NCBI GenBank assembly: GCA_036676415.1
Contig: JAKFCX010000055.1
Location: 40,231-104,230, forward strand
Reading direction: 5' to 3'
DNA from: JAEZDC01 sp036676415
Lineage (GTDB): Bacteria > Bacteroidota > Bacteroidia > Chitinophagales > Chitinophagaceae
DNA length: 64,000 nucleotides
How positions within the stretch are numbered: the first letter of the stretch is position 1; each line of letters begins with the position of its first letter. This document shows, piece by piece, positions 9,398 to 17,267 of this stretch. The position numbers were made by a program, and so were the translations under genes. The notes under the pieces are model-generated. The model had not been told where the DNA came from and did not search any database. It saw only the letters and a list, made by a program, of their open reading frames with translations.

Positions 9398-10519
9398 TTA
9401 ATCTTCATCGACTGCCACAGGAGCAGGTTCGTTATAAAAAGAAACTAACCGAACCTTTGACTCTTTATCGTCTTTAACAACATGCAGGTAGCTTTTTGGC
9501 TTTGTATAATTAAGTACCAGCACTCCTGCGAAAAAAAGACCTGCCAAAGTCAACACTAGATATGTTGTTCCGAAAGGCTGGGCTATATAGGAAAGCGTTG
9601 CTATAAGTATACTGGTTCCGGCCAGTGTTAGAGTAATAGACCGATGATTGAGTCCCCTGTCTAATAAAAGATGGTGGAGGTGATTTCTATCTGGACTGAA
9701 TGGAGATCGGCCATGAATGATCCTGATGCTGAAAACACGAAGTGTATCCATTAACGGAAGTAACAAAATTCCAAATCCGAGTGCTGGTGTCGCTGCCAGT
9801 TTAAAAGTTGCTGCCGTAGGGGCAATTTCAATGAACCTTATCACAAGAATTGTATTCACTAACCCGATCAACATAGAACCTGTATCGCCCATGAATATTT
9901 TTGCTGGCTGAAAATTATAAATAAGAAATGCCAGTATGCTTCCAGATAAACTAAAGGCCATTACGGCGTAATCATAATTCTGGTTTAGCAGGAAAAAAGT
10001 GCCAAATATTGATGAGGTAATTAATCCAAGACTTCCGGCCAAGCCATCAACTCCATCAATCAGGTTATAAGCGTTTATTATAAGAATAATTGTGAAGAGT
10101 GTAAGGAGGTACTGCAATGAAGTTGGTATTGAATCAACTCCTAAAAATCCATGCAGGTCTGGTATAAGCAATTTCGCTTTGAACATAAGAATTGCCGCCA
10201 CCAATAATTGCCCGATAAATTTCTTTTGTGCCGAGAGTATGACAATATCATCCTTAATACCCAGGAAAAAAATTATAAAAAAGGCGGCGAAATAATATTG
10301 CATTTCCTTTAGTCCGGAAAAATCCAGCATCAGAAGAAGTGCAAGGGCAAAACCTACGAAAATTCCAAAACCTCCCAGGGAGGGAATTGGATGCTTATGA
10401 ATCTTACGTTCATCCGGAATGTCAAACAATTTCTTGGCTTTTGACACCTTCATTATAACAGGGATGGCATAAAATGTAACCAGAAAGGCTATGATACCAC
10501 CAACTATAATCTGTTCCAT
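9398..10519 (-). CDS. WecA/TagO-type undecaprenyl-phosphate sugar-1-phosphate transferase
   Basis: A polytopic 373-residue inner-membrane enzyme of the MraY/WecA/TagO family that transfers a HexNAc-1-phosphate from a UDP-sugar to undecaprenyl phosphate. Conserved sites are present: HPIPSLGGFGIF near 44-55, GIKDD near 86-90, NAYNLIDGVDGLAG near 148-161, MGDTGSMLIG near 210-219 and the histidine motif DRNHLHHLL near 279-287. The last motif is the form seen in WecA/TagO rather than MraY. It is not within the polysaccharide locus on the right, so it may start a different glycan (for example a lipopolysaccharide O-chain). Downstream terminator at 9354-9378. Confidence 0.9.
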   Translation of the reverse strand: MEQIIVGGIIAFLVTFYAIPVIMKVSKAKKLFDIPDERKIHKHPIPSLGGFGIFVGFALALLLMLDFSGLKEMQYYFAAFFIIFFLGIKDDIVILSAQKKFIGQLLVAAILMFKAKLLIPDLHGFLGVDSIPTSLQYLLTLFTIILIINAYNLIDGVDGLAGSLGLITSSIFGTFFLLNQNYDYAVMAFSLSGSILAFLIYNFQPAKIFMGDTGSMLIGLVNTILVIRFIEIAPTAATFKLAATPALGFGILLLPLMDTLRVFSIRIIHGRSPFSPDRNHLHHLLLDRGLNHRSITLTLAGTSILIATLSYIAQPFGTTYLVLTLAGLFFAGVLVLNYTKPKSYLHVVKDDKESKVRLVSFYNEPAPVAVDED

Positions 10520-10722
10520 GCAATAAGAAAATTAATAAATTCAGCTGAATTTGATGTTATAGGGTGTCTTTTAAAAGTAGCATTACGGGCTTAGTCATTG
10601 AAAATCATCACTCTCACACTTTCCGGGTGGTAAAAATAGCAAACTCTGACGAAAAAATACTACTATCAGGTAAGATTACTTCAATATAAATTATGCTGCA
10701 TGTATTAAGCCGTTTAAAAACT

Positions 10723-10730
10723 TAGTTTTG
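10723..10730 (+). promoter_or_regulatory. Candidate -7 box (TAGTTTTG) of tktN
   Basis: The octamer TAGTTTTG followed by CG matches the Bacteroidota -7 consensus and is identical to those upstream of frr and gyrB. The ATG of the transketolase gene lies 16 bases downstream. No good TTG is present at the -33 distance. The rest of the 227-base gap between the divergent genes shows nothing else. Confidence 0.5.
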
Positions 10731-10746
10731 CGGCACAAAAAAATGT

Positions 10747-11589
10747 ATGGCTAACATTCAAGCATTGAAAGATACAGCAACCCAATTAAGAAGAGATATT
10801 GTAAGAATGGTTCATGCAGTACAAAGCGGCCATCCCGGTGGATCTTTAGGCTGTGCAGATTTCTTTGCTGCCCTGTACTTCTCAGTGATGGAACATAAGC
10901 CTCAATTCAATATGGATGGGGATAATGAAGATGTGTTCTTTCTTTCAAACGGTCATATATCACCTGTCTTTTATTCTACTCTTGCCAGGGCAGGTTATTT
11001 TGATGTTAAGGAATTATCAACTTTCAGGAAGATCAATTCCCGGTTACAAGGTCATCCAACAACACATGAACATTTACCGGGTGTAAGAATGGCCAGCGGT
11101 TCTCTTGGCCAGGGAATGAGTGTTGCTATCGGAGCAGCTTTATCAAAAAAATTAAATGGAGACAATCACATCGTTTACTCGCTGCACGGTGATGGAGAAT
11201 TACAGGAAGGCCAGTGCTGGGAAGCGATAATGTTTGCCGCACATAATAAAGTGGACAATCTTATTTCTACAATCGATTACAATGGTCAGCAGATCGATGG
11301 TTCTACCAACAATGTATTGAGCCTTGGTGATCTGAAAGCAAAATTCACAGCTTTTAACTGGAATGTTTTGGAAATGGATGGCAACGATATGGATGATGTA
11401 ATAGCTACTATGAACAAAGCAAAAGGCTTAACTGGAAAAGGCCATCCTATTTGCATTTTAATGAAAACAAACATGGGCCACGGTATAGATTTTATGATGG
11501 GAAGCCATGAATGGCATGGCATTGCTCCAAATGATGAGCAACTTGAAAAAGCGCTTGCTCAATTACCTGAAACATTAGGAGATTATTAA
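10747..11589 (+). CDS. Transketolase N-terminal (ThDP-binding) subunit, standing alone
   Basis: The 280 residues correspond only to the N-terminal third of a classical transketolase, the domain that binds thiamine diphosphate: SGHPGGSLGCADFFAALY near 27-44, HLPGVRMASGSLGQGMSVAIG near 103-123 in part, GDGELQEGQ near 148-156 and YNGQQIDG near 177-184. In split transketolases a second gene of about 310-330 residues supplies the pyrimidine and C-terminal domains, and both are needed for activity in the pentose phosphate pathway. Here the next gene is a convergent permease, so the partner is not adjacent. The reading frame ends with a normal stop and shows no decay. Short leader and a TAGTTTTG -7 box upstream. 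Confidence 0.92.
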   Translation: MANIQALKDTATQLRRDIVRMVHAVQSGHPGGSLGCADFFAALYFSVMEHKPQFNMDGDNEDVFFLSNGHISPVFYSTLARAGYFDVKELSTFRKINSRLQGHPTTHEHLPGVRMASGSLGQGMSVAIGAALSKKLNGDNHIVYSLHGDGELQEGQCWEAIMFAAHNKVDNLISTIDYNGQQIDGSTNNVLSLGDLKAKFTAFNWNVLEMDGNDMDDVIATMNKAKGLTGKGHPICILMKTNMGHGIDFMMGSHEWHGIAPNDEQLEKALAQLPETLGDY

Positions 11590-12813
11590 TTAAGATTTTA
11601 GCGAAAATTCCTGTGCAGCGGCTTTTCTAGATGGAATCCAGGCTGCCAGTATTGAAACGAAGAATACAGTTGCAGTAACCAATATAAAATCAGAGAGAAT
11701 CATTTTCACCGGATAATAATCGATAATAAAAGTTCCACCGGTTAGTTTAAGGAACTGGAACTTGAGCTGCAGGTAACAGATTGTAACAGCCAGTAATATC
11801 CCTGCTGCACCACCAACAAAAGCAAGCAGAAATCCTTCGCTTAAAAAAATGCTTTGTATATAACCTTTACCGGCACCCATTGCTTTTAACACTGCGATAT
11901 CTTTCTGTTTTTCTAACACAAGCATCGTAAGTGCTCCAATCATATTAAATGCAGCCACTACTAATATCAGGCAAAGAATTCCATAAATCACCCATTTTTC
12001 CATTTGCATAACGGTATACAAACTTTGATTCTGTTCATACCTGCTCTCTACTTTATAAGAGCTGCCCAATTGTTTTTGCAATGATTCTTTTACATCATCA
12101 ATCGATCCTTCATCACCTGCTGTTGTTGCGATCTCTGCCCCTGTATACTCATCAGGTTGCATATCCAGCATATACTTCATGAAAGCAAGGTTAGTGAATG
12201 CATATTTATTATCAAACTCCTGCTGAACAGTGAAAGTTCCGGTTACATCAACATTATCTGAAAAAAGTGCGTCTTCAGTCTTGAGGCTGGTTGCTTTTCT
12301 ATTCGGCAGATAGACCAATAAAGGATAAAAATTTGCTTCAGGATCTACCGCTACAGCACTTTCTATTCCTGCACCAATTACCAAAGAGGGCTTATTAATA
12401 TCACCTAAATTATATTTACCCCTGGCTATATGTGTGCTCACTTTATTTATAGAAGAATAATTATCATCCACTCCCTTCAAAAAAATAATACTCTGAGCGT
12501 CTTCATTACGCAGCACAGCCTTTTCTTCTGCAATAAGGCTAATTCCTTTAACGCCTTTCACACTCCTGATCTGCTCAATCTGTCCTTTGGTAAGTTTACA
12601 AATTTTCCCTTGTGATGCAGATATCTTCAGGTCAGAATAAAAATCACCATATAAACCTTTCACCAGGTCTTCAAACCCGTTAAAAACACTCAGTACAATG
12701 ATTAGAGCAGTAGTTCCTACAGCAATAGCAACTACACTTATCCATGCAATAATATTGATGGCATTGGTAGATTTTTTCGATCTGAAATATCGCCAGGCAA
12801 ATAGAAAGTTCAA
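11590..12813 (-). CDS. FtsX-like ABC permease of the LolC/LolE type
   Basis: A 407-residue inner-membrane permease with one N-terminal helix (about 20-43), a large extracytoplasmic domain (about 45-270) and three C-terminal helices (about 275-300, 322-350, 375-400): the MacB/LolC-E topology. The start MNFLFAWRYFRSKK is typical of LolC/E homologues that extract lipoproteins for delivery to the outer membrane. The C-terminal FtsX domain contains the VLKAMGAGKGYIQSIFL coupling-helix segment that contacts the ATPase. No LolD ATPase is adjacent. The initiation codon is TTG at 12813; an in-frame stop lies a few codons upstream and there is no ATG. rbfA lies just upstream on the same strand. Confidence 0.87.
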   Translation of the reverse strand: MNFLFAWRYFRSKKSTNAINIIAWISVVAIAVGTTALIIVLSVFNGFEDLVKGLYGDFYSDLKISASQGKICKLTKGQIEQIRSVKGVKGISLIAEEKAVLRNEDAQSIIFLKGVDDNYSSINKVSTHIARGKYNLGDINKPSLVIGAGIESAVAVDPEANFYPLLVYLPNRKATSLKTEDALFSDNVDVTGTFTVQQEFDNKYAFTNLAFMKYMLDMQPDEYTGAEIATTAGDEGSIDDVKESLQKQLGSSYKVESRYEQNQSLYTVMQMEKWVIYGILCLILVVAAFNMIGALTMLVLEKQKDIAVLKAMGAGKGYIQSIFLSEGFLLAFVGGAAGILLAVTICYLQLKFQFLKLTGGTFIIDYYPVKMILSDFILVTATVFFVSILAAWIPSRKAAAQEFSLKS

Positions 12814-12856
12814 ATGATTTTTTTTAGGTCAACTATTGTAGTTGTAGCATCGTTCC

Positions 12857-12880
12857 TTGTGTCACTCACTTGTACAGCAT
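12857..12880 (+). repeat. Dispersed intergenic repeat, copy B
   Basis: TTGTGTCACTCACTT followed by GTACAGC, in the 71-base gap between rbfA and the LolC/E-like gene. The first 15 bases are identical to copies A and C; the GTACAGC end matches (in reverse) the GCNGTACAAG start of copies D and E. Confidence 0.6.
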
Positions 12881-12884
12881 ACCA

Positions 12885-13271
12885 CTATTCATCATCCTTC
12901 TTCGAACTTGGTTCTCCTGTTTCATCATTTATTTTCTTAAAAAGCTCTTCCATTTTAAATACATGATCTAAGGTGTCATCTTTATAGAAGTGCAGAACCG
13001 GCATTCTCCTCAGTTGATTCTTTACTTTCTCGGTAAGATGTTTCTTTACCTCCCAGCTTCTGTCTTCAATGGCTTTCATGGTAGCATCAGCATCCTTTAC
13101 CTGGAAAAGACTCAGGTAAATTCTTGCTTCCAGAAGATCAGGAGTAACCTTCACAGAAGAAATGGAAACCATGCCTCCGTTCATCATATTCATACTCAGC
13201 CGTTGAAATATTCCGTTGAGCTCTTCCTGCAACACTGCAGCCACCTGCTTCTGTCGTTTACCTTCCTGCAT
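12885..13271 (-). CDS. rbfA: 30S ribosome-binding factor A
   Basis: RbfA binds the immature 30S subunit and helps 16S rRNA 5'-end maturation, notably in the cold. The 128-residue product starts EGKRQKQVAAVLQEEL and has the KH-type core VSISSVKVTPDLLEARIYLS near 36-55 and the helix-turn LRRMPVLHFYKDDTLDH near 88-104, the usual RbfA end motif. It follows a GT2 gene by 6 bases, and the three minus-strand genes from 14087 to 11590 are probably one transcript. Confidence 0.95.
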   Translation of the reverse strand: MQEGKRQKQVAAVLQEELNGIFQRLSMNMMNGGMVSISSVKVTPDLLEARIYLSLFQVKDADATMKAIEDRSWEVKKHLTEKVKNQLRRMPVLHFYKDDTLDHVFKMEELFKKINDETGEPSSKKDDE

Positions 13272-13277
13272 AACCTG

Positions 13278-14087
13278 TTATTTTAAATATTTATTCAATC
13301 CATTTGCCACAAATGCCTGCTTTTGCTTTATGGCCTCCATTAAAAGTAATTCATTCTGCTGCATCCTGTCTTTTGCAGCTTCGTTATGATACAAATGATA
13401 TACAATTCCGGCAAATTTCAAAAAATGTAACTGAATACCGGCATTTGTTAACCGGATCGAAAGATCATTGTCTTCTTTTCCCCAGCCTTTAAAGTCTTCA
13501 TTATAGCCATTCACCTTTAAAATATCATTTCTCCAGAAACTCATGTTTGCACCCAGTACATACTTGATCTGTTTTCTACCCTGTTGCAATTTGTGCATCA
13601 AAACAGCAGCAGGCAAAAAACGTTTAGCATTGTATTTTTTCTGCAGCCTGTAGGTTTCAGGAATAAACTGGATATTCTTTCTTAGAAATATCTCTTTTGT
13701 TGCCCCGGCATCAAGTAAACTTCTTGCCCCACTGATAAATGTTCCCTTTCTTGAAAACGTCAAATGGTCCTCAACAAAAAACCTGTTCAACACAAGGTCT
13801 CCGTCTACCTGGATGATATAATCTCCGGTGGCTGCAGCAAATGATTTGTTTCTAATCTGTGCCAGCTTAAACCCTTCATCCTGCTGCCAGATATGTTTTA
13901 CAGGTATGGTGAACCTTTCCTTTAACCGTTTGATCAGTTCTTTAGTTTCAACGGTGGAACCATCATCTCCAATAATAATTTCATCGGGCATATAACTTTG
14001 CAGCAAAACGCTTTCGAGACACAGTTCAAGTGCCTCGGGCCAGTTATAGGTGGAGATACATAAACTAACGGTAGGAAATGTTTTCAT
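13278..14087 (-). CDS. Glycosyltransferase family 2 with a galactosyltransferase-type C-terminus
   Basis: A 269-residue GT-A fold enzyme that uses a nucleotide sugar. N-terminal VSLCISTYNWPEALELC near 7-23, GDDGS near 40-44, the metal-binding DGD near 94-96, and the C-terminal FKGWGKEDNDLSIRL block near 200-214, which is the acidic catalytic motif of the Glyco_transf_7C type. It has no membrane segment and lies outside the polysaccharide locus, upstream of rbfA; the acceptor could be lipopolysaccharide core, but that is only inference. Confidence 0.87.
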   Translation of the reverse strand: MKTFPTVSLCISTYNWPEALELCLESVLLQSYMPDEIIIGDDGSTVETKELIKRLKERFTIPVKHIWQQDEGFKLAQIRNKSFAAATGDYIIQVDGDLVLNRFFVEDHLTFSRKGTFISGARSLLDAGATKEIFLRKNIQFIPETYRLQKKYNAKRFLPAAVLMHKLQQGRKQIKYVLGANMSFWRNDILKVNGYNEDFKGWGKEDNDLSIRLTNAGIQLHFLKFAGIVYHLYHNEAAKDRMQQNELLLMEAIKQKQAFVANGLNKYLK

Positions 14088-14170
14088 AAACCTTCAACCA
14101 CAAATGTACAGCAAGCAATTACTGCAGTTTAATTAATTAACTTGCCGGCCTATTAGCAACAACAGTTTAA

Positions 14171-16000
14171 ATGAAAATACTGCGGCGTTTATTGCCTTTT
14201 GCAAGACCCCTTCACCATTTTTTACCTGAGTATATCATTTATACGGTTTTAGGTATCATTTTCGGCTTATTGAATTTTGCATTATTGATACCTATCCTTA
14301 ATCTGTTATTCAATCAGAATCCTACTGAAGCCATCATTACTGCTGAACCTGCATTCTCTTTCTCGTTAAATTACTTCAAGGATCTTTTTAATTATTACCT
14401 GAATACCATCATCAATGAATATGGAAAATTCCAGGCTTTAATATTTGTCTGTTCCATTGTTGGACTGAGCATTTTGTTCTCAAATGTGTTTCGCTACCTG
14501 GCAGTCAAAGTACTCATCAGGCTTCGGCTAAGAATGCTGTTTAGGGTACGGAATGTTTTATTTGATAAATACCTGAATCAAAGTTTACGTTTTCACCACG
14601 ACCAACCAAAAGGTGAAACCATCATGGTTATGACAGGTGAAGTACAGGAAATTGAAAGTTCTGTCATTAACTCTTTACAGGTGTTGTTAAGAGATCCCTT
14701 GATGGTGGTTGCATATTTCTTTATGCTGATGTATTGGTCAACCAGCTTAACATTGTTTACCCTGATCTTTTTACCGGTAACGGGCTTACTCATTTCATCC
14801 ATCACCAGGAAACTAAAAAAACTCAGCTACTTCAGCCAGGATATCATGAGTAAGATGATCAGCTTTATCAGTGAATCGATGCATGGAATAAGACAAGTGC
14901 AGAGTTTCACTTCTGAAAAACTGATGCTGCATCGATTTGAGACGATCAATGATAGTTTTTCGAAGAACAGTAAGAAACTATTCGGTAAAAAAGAACTGGC
15001 TTCACCAATATCAGAAGTAATTGGTGTGATGGCTGCACTTACTTTGATTATCTATGGGGGCTATCTTATTCTTACCGGTAAAAGCGATCTTTCCGGACCT
15101 GATTTTATTGCGTACTTATTGATGTATACACAGATCATTCAGCCGCTGAAAAACATTTCTCAAACTTCCAGTAATATTCAAAGAGGTATTGCTGCAACAG
15201 AGAGGATATTTAAAGTGATCGATGCTGATACTGAAATAAAAGATTCACCAACAGCAGTTGAAAAGAAATCGTTTGACAAAGGAATATCTATCAAGAATAT
15301 CTCATTTGCTTACGAGCAGAAAGAGGTGATCAAAAACTTTTCTTTAGAAGTGCCTGAAGGGAAAAAAGTTGCTTTGGTCGGAGCCAGTGGTAGTGGAAAA
15401 TCCACTTTGGTTGATCTTGTCTGCAGGTATTACGATGTTAATTCAGGAAGTATTACGATTGATGATACCAACATAAAAGACATTAAGCTTACATCACTTC
15501 GTGACCTGATCGGTATTGTTTCGCAGAATACCTTTCTTTTCAATGATACCATTGCAAACAATATTGCATTAGGAATGACCCATGCTTCGGAGGAAGATAT
15601 TATCAACGCTGCAAAAATTGCAAATGCACATGATTTTATTGTTCATACGGAGAATGGTTACAATACGATTATTGGTGAAAGCGGAATGAAGCTGAGTGGT
15701 GGGCAAAGACAAAGGCTCACTATTGCAAGAGCCGTTCTAAAAAACGCACCGATATTAATTTTAGACGAAGCTACTTCTGCACTGGACACCGAAAGTGAAA
15801 GATTGGTACAGGATGCTATTAATAAAATGATGGCTAACAGGACTTCTATCGTGATTGCACATCGTTTATCAACTGTTCGTCATACAGATGAGATCATTGT
15901 TATGCAGCATGGAGAAATTGCTGAAAGAGGAAACCATGATGAACTAATGGCGAAAGGTGGAATCTATAGAAGACTGGTTGATTTGCAGGAAGTGAAATGA
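14171..16000 (+). CDS. MsbA-like ABC exporter
   Basis: A 609-residue fused ABC exporter, length and layout as MsbA: six membrane helices in about residues 15-330 with the SESMHGIRQVQSF coupling segment, then an ATPase with Walker A GASGSGKST near 404, Q-loop VSQNTFLF near 453, signature LSGGQRQRL near 508, Walker B ILILDEATSALD near 527 and H-loop AHRLSTVRH. MsbA homologues flip lipid A-core across the inner membrane. It is divergent from the GT2-rbfA-permease unit. Closer to MsbA than the exporter at 568, but the substrate is not proven by sequence. Confidence 0.9.
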   Translation: MKILRRLLPFARPLHHFLPEYIIYTVLGIIFGLLNFALLIPILNLLFNQNPTEAIITAEPAFSFSLNYFKDLFNYYLNTIINEYGKFQALIFVCSIVGLSILFSNVFRYLAVKVLIRLRLRMLFRVRNVLFDKYLNQSLRFHHDQPKGETIMVMTGEVQEIESSVINSLQVLLRDPLMVVAYFFMLMYWSTSLTLFTLIFLPVTGLLISSITRKLKKLSYFSQDIMSKMISFISESMHGIRQVQSFTSEKLMLHRFETINDSFSKNSKKLFGKKELASPISEVIGVMAALTLIIYGGYLILTGKSDLSGPDFIAYLLMYTQIIQPLKNISQTSSNIQRGIAATERIFKVIDADTEIKDSPTAVEKKSFDKGISIKNISFAYEQKEVIKNFSLEVPEGKKVALVGASGSGKSTLVDLVCRYYDVNSGSITIDDTNIKDIKLTSLRDLIGIVSQNTFLFNDTIANNIALGMTHASEEDIINAAKIANAHDFIVHTENGYNTIIGESGMKLSGGQRQRLTIARAVLKNAPILILDEATSALDTESERLVQDAINKMMANRTSIVIAHRLSTVRHTDEIIVMQHGEIAERGNHDELMAKGGIYRRLVDLQEVK

Positions 16001-16030
16001 CTTCAACGCTCAAGAACGTACAAGTATTAC

Positions 16031-16108
16031 AACCTGTCAGGTTTGCTTACCTATGCTTATCCTGTTGGTTAAAATGTAAATGCTGAAAGAATTAACCTGA
16101 CAGGTTTG
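16031..16108. repeat. Pair of palindromic 15-mers AACCTGWCAGGTTTG
   Basis: AACCTGTCAGGTTTG (16031-16045) and AACCTGACAGGTTTG (16094-16108) differ only at the central base, and each is itself a palindrome (AACCTG-N-CAGGTT). They sit 63 bases apart in the 251-base gap between the convergent MsbA-like and DksA-like genes. Could be a binding site pair or a remnant of a mobile repeat; no gene explains them. Confidence 0.55.
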
Positions 16109-16120
16109 TTGCTTTTCTTT

Positions 16121-16175
16121 CCGCAGTACAAGTGCCTGCCCGACTCAGTCATTCAGGCGGAACTGACACAACAGA
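16121..16175 (-). repeat. Dispersed intergenic repeat, divergent copy D
   Basis: On the plus strand it reads GCAGTACAAGTG, then about 29 bases containing a GCCTG...CAGGC inverted pair, then TGACACAACAG. The two ends match copy B in reverse complement with an insertion between them. Located between convergent genes. Confidence 0.4.
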
Positions 16176-16205
16176 AGGTGAAGTAAGATCTGTAGCCGGC
16201 CAAAT

Positions 16206-16233
16206 AAAAAAGGCCATCCTTTCAGACGGCCTT
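16206..16233 (-). terminator. Rho-independent terminator of the DksA-like gene
   Basis: On the minus strand, stem AAGGCC - 12 nt - GGCCTT is followed by a T-rich tail, 18 bases beyond the stop codon at 16252. Confidence 0.8.
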
Positions 16234-16251
16234 AAAGCTATATTGATAAGA

Positions 16252-17265
16252 TTATTGATCATTTCCTGGTTTCACCAAGCCTAGCTTAGCTTCCAAACTT
16301 AATGTAGCATGTGGTACAGCACGAAGACGAGCTTTGTCAATCAGCTTACCGGTTACACGACAGATACCATAAGTTTTACTTTCAATGCGAATGATCGCTT
16401 TCTCAAGATGGTCAATGTACTGGATCTGACGGCTGGCCATTTGACTCAACTGTTCTCTTTCCATACTCATTCCGCCATCTTCCATGGTCATATAGCGATT
16501 GTCAGTTTCATCACCACCCATTTCATCTTTTCGGGTAATAAGTCCTTGCAAATACGCTAATTCCTTCTTGGCTCCTTCTAATTTTTTATTGATAAGTTCT
16601 CTGAACTCTGTCAATTCTGCATCGCTGTATCTCACTAGTGGATCGTTTGATTTATATGATTCTTTGCGCTGATCTAACGGGGTATATCCTGGTTGATATG
16701 GAACACTTGATTTTACTGTTGTCTTAGGAATCTTCACCTCTTTTACAGCTTCGTCTTTCTTCGGAGGACGAATAAAACCTCTTGGTTTTAATTCAGGTGC
16801 TCTCCTTGGATCCGGAAAAGGCAATGGAGCCGGTTTTGGCTTTGGTACCCTTACAGGTTTTGGCGGAGGAGGTGGTTTTACTGCTTTAGGCGGTTTCGGT
16901 GGTTTTACCGGCTTTACAGGAGCTGCTTTTTTTACTTCTGGTTTTGCAGGCTTTGCCGGAGCCTTAACAGCTTTAGGCGCCACCTTTTTAACCGGAACTG
17001 CTTTTTTAGGTGCAGGCTTCACCGCTTTTTTAGGTGCAGCTTTCTTAACCACTTTTTTAGCAACCGGTTTTACCACTTTCTTTGCAGGTGCCTTTTTAGC
17101 CGGGATCGATTTTTTAGCGATCGGCTTAGCAGCCTTCTTAGCAGGTACAACTTTTTTGCCAGCAGGCTTTTTAACCGCTTTTTTGGCGGAAGATGCTTTT
17201 TTTACTGGTTTAGAGCTCTTTACAGCTGCTTTGGATGCTTTTTTGGGGGCTTTTTTTGTAGCCAT
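16252..17265 (-). CDS. DksA/TraR-like protein with a histone-H1-like lysine/alanine/proline tail
   Basis: 337 residues in two parts. Residues 1 to about 175 are almost only Lys, Ala, Pro and Val, in repeats such as KKAVKPAPKKAVPVKK, like the C-terminal tail of histone H1; this part should bind DNA or RNA without specific contacts. Residues about 205-335 resemble DksA/TraR: a coiled-coil hairpin with GGDETDNRYM at the tip, then IESKTYGICRVTGKLIDKAR. DksA normally has four zinc cysteines; here only the one in YGICRVTG remains, the others being replaced (for example ATLSLEAK where DksA has ATLCIEC). It precedes no partner; ileS lies just upstream with a 2-base gap and the two are probably cotranscribed. 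A role in ppGpp-linked or chromatin-level control is inference. Confidence 0.82.
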   Translation of the reverse strand: MATKKAPKKASKAAVKSSKPVKKASSAKKAVKKPAGKKVVPAKKAAKPIAKKSIPAKKAPAKKVVKPVAKKVVKKAAPKKAVKPAPKKAVPVKKVAPKAVKAPAKPAKPEVKKAAPVKPVKPPKPPKAVKPPPPPKPVRVPKPKPAPLPFPDPRRAPELKPRGFIRPPKKDEAVKEVKIPKTTVKSSVPYQPGYTPLDQRKESYKSNDPLVRYSDAELTEFRELINKKLEGAKKELAYLQGLITRKDEMGGDETDNRYMTMEDGGMSMEREQLSQMASRQIQYIDHLEKAIIRIESKTYGICRVTGKLIDKARLRAVPHATLSLEAKLGLVKPGNDQ

Positions 17266-17267
17266 AG

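Noticed and set aside
14101..14170. TTAATTAATTAA run upstream of the MsbA-like exporter as a possible operator
   Set aside because: A simple AT-rich palindrome expected by chance; no further support.
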